Assembly (NCBI RefSeq): GCF_023208195.1
Contig: NZ_CP060034.1
Location: forward strand, 4,402,001 to 4,466,000
Source: Nocardioides sp. InS609-2
GTDB taxonomy: Bacteria; Actinomycetota; Actinomycetes; Propionibacteriales; Nocardioidaceae
Direction: 5' to 3'
DNA: 64,000 nt
Part shown: one piece after another, positions 59,677 through 64,000 of the stretch
Layout: the number at the start of each line of letters is the position of its first letter
Numbering within the stretch: the stretch's first letter is position 1
Position numbers and translations under genes: made by a program
Notes under the pieces: model-generated
What the model saw: the letters and a program-made list of their open reading frames with translations, nothing else
Told to the model about the DNA's origin: nothing
Database searches by the model: none

Positions 59677-61221
59677 GTGGGATCACGAGTGGAGTTGTTC
59701 GAGCAGATCCGTCGTGATCGGCGGCTAGAGGAGATGTCGATCCGCGAACTCGCGGATCGACACGGGGTGCACCGCCGCACGGTGCGCCAAGCGCTCGCGT
59801 CATCGGTGCCGCCACCGCGACAGACGTACCCGGCGCGGGCACGGCCGGCGATCGATCCGTGGCGGGAGGTCATCGACGGGTGGCTGATCGGCGACCAGGC
59901 GGTCCATAGGAAGCAGCGGCACACCGCTCGACGTGTCTGGCAGCGGCTCGTGGCCGAGCACGGCGCGAGCGTGTCGGAGGTGACCGTCTCGCGCTACGTG
60001 GGCCTACGCAGGGTCGAGCTGGGGATCGTGGATCAGGAGGTGTTCGTCGCCCAGGAGCATCCGCCCGGCGCTGAGGCCGAGGTCGACTTCGGTGAGTTCC
60101 AGATCGTGCTGGACGGGGTCGTGGTGAAGGTGTGGATGTTCGTGATGCGCCTGTCCTGTAGCGGGAAGGCGTTCCACGTTGCCTACGGCAACCAGGCCCA
60201 AGAAGCATTCCTCGAAGGACACACGGCGGCGTTCGAGCACTTCGGTGGCGTGCCGGGCCGGATCCGCTACGACAACCTCAAGCCCGCGGTGACCCGAGTG
60301 CTGAAGGGCAGGGACCGCGAGGAGTCCGAGCGGTTCATCGCGTTGCGGTCCCACTACGGGTTCGACTCGTTCTTCTGCATTCCCGGCAAACAGGGCGCAC
60401 ACGAGAAGGGTGGTGTGGAAGGCGAGATCGGCCGGTTCCGCCGCCGCCATCTGGTCCCGCCACCGAAGATCGCGACGCTGGTCGAACTCGCCGCTCTGGT
60501 CGCAGCCGGCGATGTCACTGATGACGACCGGGTCATCACCGGCCGCACGAGCACAGTCGGTGCCGCGTTCGCCACCGAGCAGCCGACCTTGATGCCGCCA
60601 CCGGACGAGGCGTTCGATCCGCGGGTGATCGAGTCGCGTCGCGTGGATCAGCGGGCCCGGGTGTCGATCCGCCAGTGCCACTACTCGGTGCCCGCCCGCT
60701 ACGCGGGCCGACGCTTGAGCGTCCGGTTAGGCGCGGCCATGGTCGAGGTCCTCGACGCAGGCAAGGTCGTCGCGACCCACACCCGCGCCATCGGCCGGTA
60801 TGTCCAGGTCCTCACCCTGGATCACTATTTGGAAGTCCTCGCGCGCAAGCCCGGCGCTTTCCCCGGCGCCACGGTGCTGGCCCAGGCCAAAGCGGCCGGC
60901 AGTTTCACCACCGCCCACCAGGGCTACTGGGATGCAGCCCGCGCTGCGCGTGGCGATGGCGACGGGACTCGGATGTTGATCGAGGTCTTGCTGGCCCACC
61001 GGACCCTGCCCGCAGCGGCGTTAGTGGTCGCGATGGACGCCGCCGTCACGAGCGGGGCACTGGACCCGCAGGTGGTGATCATCGAGGCCCGCCGGGCCGC
61101 CACGGCGCAGGTCGCACTGGTGGTGCCGATCAGCGCCTTGGCCCGCTACGACCGGCCAGCCCCGACCCTGAGCAGCTACGACGATCTCCTCACCACCGCG
61201 ACAGCAAGGACCGCGCCATGA
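59677..61221 (+). CDS. istA: IS21-family transposase IstA
   Basis: 514 aa from GTG 59677 with GGAGGT at 59665-59670. N-terminal helix-turn-helix: MSIRELADRHGVHRRTVRQAL. DDE residues lie in AEVDFGEFQ, RYDNLKPAV and HEKGGVEGEIGRFRR. The C-terminal beta domain follows with QCHYSVPARYAGRRLSVRLG. It cuts and joins element ends with IstB as ATP-dependent helper. The reading frame is intact and the stop overlaps the istB start. Confidence 0.95.
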   Translation: MGSRVELFEQIRRDRRLEEMSIRELADRHGVHRRTVRQALASSVPPPRQTYPARARPAIDPWREVIDGWLIGDQAVHRKQRHTARRVWQRLVAEHGASVSEVTVSRYVGLRRVELGIVDQEVFVAQEHPPGAEAEVDFGEFQIVLDGVVVKVWMFVMRLSCSGKAFHVAYGNQAQEAFLEGHTAAFEHFGGVPGRIRYDNLKPAVTRVLKGRDREESERFIALRSHYGFDSFFCIPGKQGAHEKGGVEGEIGRFRRRHLVPPPKIATLVELAALVAAGDVTDDDRVITGRTSTVGAAFATEQPTLMPPPDEAFDPRVIESRRVDQRARVSIRQCHYSVPARYAGRRLSVRLGAAMVEVLDAGKVVATHTRAIGRYVQVLTLDHYLEVLARKPGAFPGATVLAQAKAAGSFTTAHQGYWDAARAARGDGDGTRMLIEVLLAHRTLPAAALVVAMDAAVTSGALDPQVVIIEARRAATAQVALVVPISALARYDRPAPTLSSYDDLLTTATARTAP

Positions 61222-61997
61222 CAACCAAGACCAGCACCGACACCGCAGCCCAGGCTTCGATCAACGCCGCGGCCCGCGAACTGCACCTGCCCACGGTGCG
61301 CGCCGAAGCCGAACGGCTGGCCGAGATCGCTGCCCGGGAGCGCCAGACCCACCGCGGCTACCTCGCCGAGGTGCTCGCCGCCGAGGTCGACGACCGGACC
61401 GAACGCCGCCGTACCCGACGGATCAACGAGGCTAAGTTCCCGCGGATCAAGCGCCTGGCCGAGTTCAACATCGACGCCGTCCCGTCGATCACACCAGCCA
61501 CCCTGGGACACCTGGCCGCCGGGAACTACCTCGACGCCGGCGAACCTGTCGTGATGCTCGGTGACTCCGGGACCGGGAAGACACACCTGCTCATCGGACT
61601 CGGACTGGCCGCCTGCGAGCAAGGGCGTCGGGTCCGCTACGTGACCACCGCGCACCTGGTCAACGAACTCGTCGAAGCCGCCGACGAACGTGTCCTGTCC
61701 CGCGTCGTCGCCCGCTACGGAAGGCTCGACCTGCTCTGCCTGGACGAACTCGGCTACGTCCAGATCGACCCCCGTGGCGCCGAGCTGCTGTTCCAGATCA
61801 TCACCGAACGCGAGGAACGCGCAAGCATCGCGATCGCGACCAACCTGCCCTTCAGCGAGTGGGGAGCAGTGTTCCCCGACCCACGGCTCGTCGCCGCCAT
61901 CGTCGACCGGGTCACCTTCAACGCCCACATCCTCGAGACAGGCACCCAGTCCTACCGACTACGCACCAGCAAGAACACCCGCCGCCGCGCCAACTGA
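61218..61997 (+). CDS. istB: IS21-family helper ATPase IstB
   Basis: 259 aa AAA+ ATPase. N-terminal extension LHLPTVRAEAERLAEIAARERQ, Walker A GDSGTGKTHL, Walker B LLCLDELGYVQID and sensor ATNLPFSEWGAVFPD. ATG 61218 overlaps the istA stop. It selects targets and activates IstA. Intact, so this copy may still be active. Confidence 0.95.
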   Translation: MTTKTSTDTAAQASINAAARELHLPTVRAEAERLAEIAARERQTHRGYLAEVLAAEVDDRTERRRTRRINEAKFPRIKRLAEFNIDAVPSITPATLGHLAAGNYLDAGEPVVMLGDSGTGKTHLLIGLGLAACEQGRRVRYVTTAHLVNELVEAADERVLSRVVARYGRLDLLCLDELGYVQIDPRGAELLFQIITEREERASIAIATNLPFSEWGAVFPDPRLVAAIVDRVTFNAHILETGTQSYRLRTSKNTRRRAN

Positions 61998-62040
61998 CAC
62001 AAGGGGGGCCAACATTCACGCCGCCAGCCGGGGCCAGAGA

Positions 62041-62404
62041 TCTTGACGAAACGCAGTCTTGGCGTCGGCGGCGGTGGTAGGTCCTTTCGATCCATGTGAC
62101 GATCGCGATCCGGAGCGCTTCGCGGGTGGCCCAGGTGCGTTGGTTGAGCACGTTCTTCTGCAGGAGCGCGAAGAAGCTCTCCATTGCGGCGTTGTCGCCG
62201 GCTGCGCCGACGCGGCCCATGGAGCCGACTAGGCTGTGACGGGTCAATGCGCGGACGAACTTCCTGGACCGGAACTGCGACCCGCGGTCCGAGTGGACGA
62301 TGCAACCAGCGACGTCGGCGCCCGTGGCTGCTCGGTGTGCGACGGCGTTGTCCAAGGCGGCAACCGCCAGCCTGGACTTCATCCGCGAGTCGATGGAGTG
62401 AATC
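62041..62404 (-). pseudogene. IS3-family orfB fragment (copy A)
   Basis: About 120 codons encode SIDSRMKSRLAVAALDNAVAHR, CIVHSDRGSQFRSRKFVRAL, the DDE Glu region DNAAMESFFALLQKNVL and IERTYHRRRRQD, then run into the IS21 end. The 5' half is missing at about 62404, where a different IS3 copy begins. Confidence 0.8.
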
Positions 62405-62429
62405 GCCCTGGGTCTGATGGAGACTCGGG

Positions 62430-63281
62430 CTATTGGATTTCGACCAGGGGGTGGTCGGTCCGTTTCGTAGCGTAGAGCGCCTGCTCGAACTCTGCTGGTG
62501 GGACATCGTTGAGGTAGCCGTGCAGGCGGTCGTGGTTGTGCCAGTGGACCCAGCTCAGGGTGGCGAGCTCGACATCCTCGACGGCCTTCCACGGCCGTCC
62601 ATCGCGGGCGGGACCACGGATCAGCTCGGCTTTGTAGTAGCCATTCACGGTCTCGGCCAGAGCGTTGTCGTAGCTGTCGCCGACGGTGCCGATCGAGGGA
62701 ACCGCACCAATCTCGGCGAGACGCTCGCCGTAGCGAACGGACGTAAATTGCGACCCGGCATCGCTGTGACACCGCAAGCCCTCGAGCTGGGTGCCGCGTG
62801 ACCATCTGGCCATCTCGATCGCGTCGAGAACCATCGTGGTCCGCGTGTGCGATGCGACCCGCCAGCCCACGATCATCCTCGAGTAGGCGTCGATGATGAA
62901 GCAGACGTAGGCGACGCCAGCCCAGATCGGCACGCAGGTCAGGTCGGTGACCCACAGCTGGTTCGGGGCCGTGGCGGTGAAGTCCCGGCCCACCAGGTCG
63001 GCGTGCCGCGGCATGCCCGGGTCGGGCTTGGTGGTGCGGACCCGCTTGGTGCGCCGCACCCCTTCGATCCCGGCGGTTCGCATGAGGCGCGCGACCTGGT
63101 CGCGGCCGACGTCGTGGCCGCAGCGCCTGGCGGCCTTCCAGACCTTCCGGGCACCGTAGACCCGGTAGTTGTCCTCCCACAGCGCCCGGAAAACCGCGCC
63201 GAGCACCTCATCGCGCTGGGCACGGGCCGACGGTTGCCGGTTCTTGGACTCGTAGTAGCTGCTCGGGGCCAGCTGCAGCAC
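62430..63281 (-). CDS. IS3-family transposase OrfB (copy B)
   Basis: 283 aa from GTG 63281; in-frame homology extends upstream to about 63362 (AAFIDANRDDFVAGRRLGVELICSV), as expected for an OrfAB product made by programmed frameshift. HTH_21 region REDEV-type RAQRDEVLGAVFRALWEDNYRVYGARKVWKA; DDE residues in WVTDLTCVP, LRCHSDAGSQF and DNALAETVNGYYKAELI. It differs clearly from copy A. The frame is intact, but its orfA is reduced to 25 codons, so the element is probably immobile. Confidence 0.87.
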   Translation of the reverse strand: MLQLAPSSYYESKNRQPSARAQRDEVLGAVFRALWEDNYRVYGARKVWKAARRCGHDVGRDQVARLMRTAGIEGVRRTKRVRTTKPDPGMPRHADLVGRDFTATAPNQLWVTDLTCVPIWAGVAYVCFIIDAYSRMIVGWRVASHTRTTMVLDAIEMARWSRGTQLEGLRCHSDAGSQFTSVRYGERLAEIGAVPSIGTVGDSYDNALAETVNGYYKAELIRGPARDGRPWKAVEDVELATLSWVHWHNHDRLHGYLNDVPPAEFEQALYATKRTDHPLVEIQ

Positions 63282-63352
63282 GCTGCAGATGAGCTCGACC
63301 CCCAGACGCCGGCCCGCGACGAAGTCGTCGCGGTTGGCGTCAATGAACGCGG

Positions 63353-63430
63353 CTACTTCTTGTGCTGGCGGTCGAGCTCCGCCCCGAAGAAGCTGGCGGC
63401 CCTCTTGAGGACCTTCAACTGCCTTGTCAT
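63353..63430 (-). pseudogene. IS3-family orfA C-terminal remnant
   Basis: 25 codons ending LKVLKRAASFFGAELDRQHKK, typical of the end of IS3 OrfA, overlap the orfB upstream reading region. The rest of orfA is cut off at the junction with the VOC gene near 63430. Confidence 0.65.
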
Positions 63431-63777
63431 TTGATTGCCCTGAGCCCCGCGCCTTGGCCGACTTCTACGAACAGCTCATGGGCCTGGACCGTGTCGAAGC
63501 CAGCGAGGAGTGGGTGACGCTCGGAGACGCGGCGCTGCCGCCCCGGATCGCGCTGCAACGGGTTGCTGAGTTCGTGGCGCCAGACTGGCAGTCGCCCAAT
63601 GCCCCGCAACAGATGCACGTCGACGTCTTGGTGGAGAATCTCGACGTAGCTCAAGTGGCGGTGCTCAGTCTCGGCGCCAGACTCCTTGATGGCTCGGACA
63701 AGCCGATCGGCTATAGGGTCTACGCCGATCCAGTTGGTCATCCCTTCTGCCTTGTGACTCCGGAAGGATTGGCCTGA
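63424..63777 (+). pseudogene. VOC (glyoxalase-like) protein, 5'-truncated at IS junction
   Basis: About 117 codons encode SFDCPEPRALADFYEQLMGLDRV, QRVAEFVAPDW, PQQMHVDVLVENLDVA and YRVYADPVGHPFCLVTPEG, a single-domain glyoxalase/VOC fold. Family members start about ten residues earlier; here homology begins exactly at the IS3 orfA remnant, so the native start and promoter are lost. A TTG at 63424 could still start a nearly full protein. Function unknown. Confidence 0.7.
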
Positions 63778-63956
63778 ATAGAGCGCACGCAATTCGCCAC
63801 AAGCGGATCCCATGCGGGACAGGCCGCGTTGATCTCGGCAACTCGCACCAGCCGCTCGAAGTCGTTCCGGTAGTGGTTCCATATACGGGATGTCCGGGCA
63901 CGCAGATGAGCGAGCGCGTCAACGAGGCACTCTTGGTCGAGCCGGGTGGGCATCAT
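63738..63956 (-). CDS. Hypothetical protein (72 aa)
   Basis: 72 codons with moderately GC-biased third positions, starting MPTRLDQECLVDALAHLRA and containing RIWNHYRNDFERLVRV. The 3' end overlaps the VOC gene by 40 bp in convergent orientation. No family is recognised and no ribosome-binding site is obvious; it may be a chance frame. Confidence 0.3.
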   Translation of the reverse strand: MMPTRLDQECLVDALAHLRARTSRIWNHYRNDFERLVRVAEINAACPAWDPLVANCVRSIQANPSGVTRQKG

Positions 63957-64000
63957 TGGCGCACGCTCCGACCAACGCCTACGTCGCGGCTGCCGCTACG

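Larger units (their letters stand above)
59522..62040. mobile_element. IS21-family insertion sequence
   Basis: The element carries istA and istB and is bounded by inverted TCTCTGGCCCCGG ends (59522-59534 and complement of 62028-62040). A second, internal block GAATGTTGGCCCC is shared by both ends (about 59554-59566 and complement near 62003-62015), and occurs again near 59617, matching the multiple terminal repeats of IS21. Flanks on both sides are IS3-type orfB sequence. Confidence 0.85.

Noticed and set aside
1..64000. CRISPR array or cas genes
   Set aside because: No regularly spaced direct repeats and no Cas motifs were seen.

Overview
The window is chromosome from a high-GC Gram-positive bacterium, most likely a Nocardioides-type actinobacterium (Nocardioidaceae). 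The evidence is very GC-rich third codon positions, the block ftsK-rodZ-like-rimO-pgsA-cinA-clgR followed later by DUF3046 and recA-recX (an actinobacterial order), an SsgA-family protein, mycobacterial-type Lhr and Nei2 neighbours, and many genes with a -10 box only 6-8 nt ahead of the start codon, as expected for leaderless mRNAs.

Layout. 1-5.9 kb: end of dapA, ribonuclease J and two tandem soluble GAF histidine kinases. 5.9-9.4 kb: a secreted thermolysin-like protease on the minus strand. 9.6-16.1 kb: ftsK, a RodZ-like protein, rimO and pgsA. 16.2-18.5 kb: a secreted 5'-nucleotidase. 18.5-21.2 kb: GH15 glucanase/trehalase, cinA and clgR. 21.2-27.4 kb: nei2, lhr and a ZIP metal transporter. 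27.5-31.5 kb: an ECF (SigE-family) sigma factor with a membrane partner, then a daunorubicin-type ABC exporter whose second permease is frameshifted. 31.8-36.4 kb: a dehalogenase facing a CGNR regulator across a 15-bp palindrome, an acetyltransferase, a DinB-methyltransferase fusion, DUF3046 and an MFS exporter. 36.4-39.1 kb: recA with a LexA box, recX, a small ORF and a GNAT. 39.1-41.8 kb: a tight operon PPK2-HipA-like kinase-DUF3037-AlkD. 41.8-45.4 kb: the assimilatory sulfate operon on the minus strand (leader peptide, sulfite reductase, 49-aa zinc ribbon, APS reductase, 26-aa micro-ORF, sirohydrochlorin chelatase). 45.6-52.6 kb: glyA, TfoX-like, two fused gene remnants, aidB, a BrkB-type membrane protein, a TrkA-N K+ channel and a duplicated ABM-like protein.

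The right end is accessory. A 4.4-kb degraded island lies between a partial copy of a tRNA-Val 3' end (52619) and the intact tRNA-Val(GAC) at 56956-57030. It carries an integrase remnant, a secreted BNR/sialidase-like protein, a methyltransferase and a broken IS256-type transposase. Core sequence returns with the tRNA-Gly/Cys/Val cluster, pabC and an SsgA-family gene. After a second tRNA-Val (CAC, 59049-59120) the sequence is an insertion-sequence patchwork: an IS21 element with istA/istB, at least two IS3-type remnants or copies, and a VOC protein truncated at the IS junction.

Functional themes are genome maintenance (FtsK, Lhr, Nei2, RecA, RecX, AlkD, AidB), stress regulation (ClgR under a SigR-like promoter, SigE-family sigma, LexA box), reductive sulfur assimilation with a leader peptide, and secreted hydrolases that share CRP-like upstream sites and basic Ig-like C-termini.
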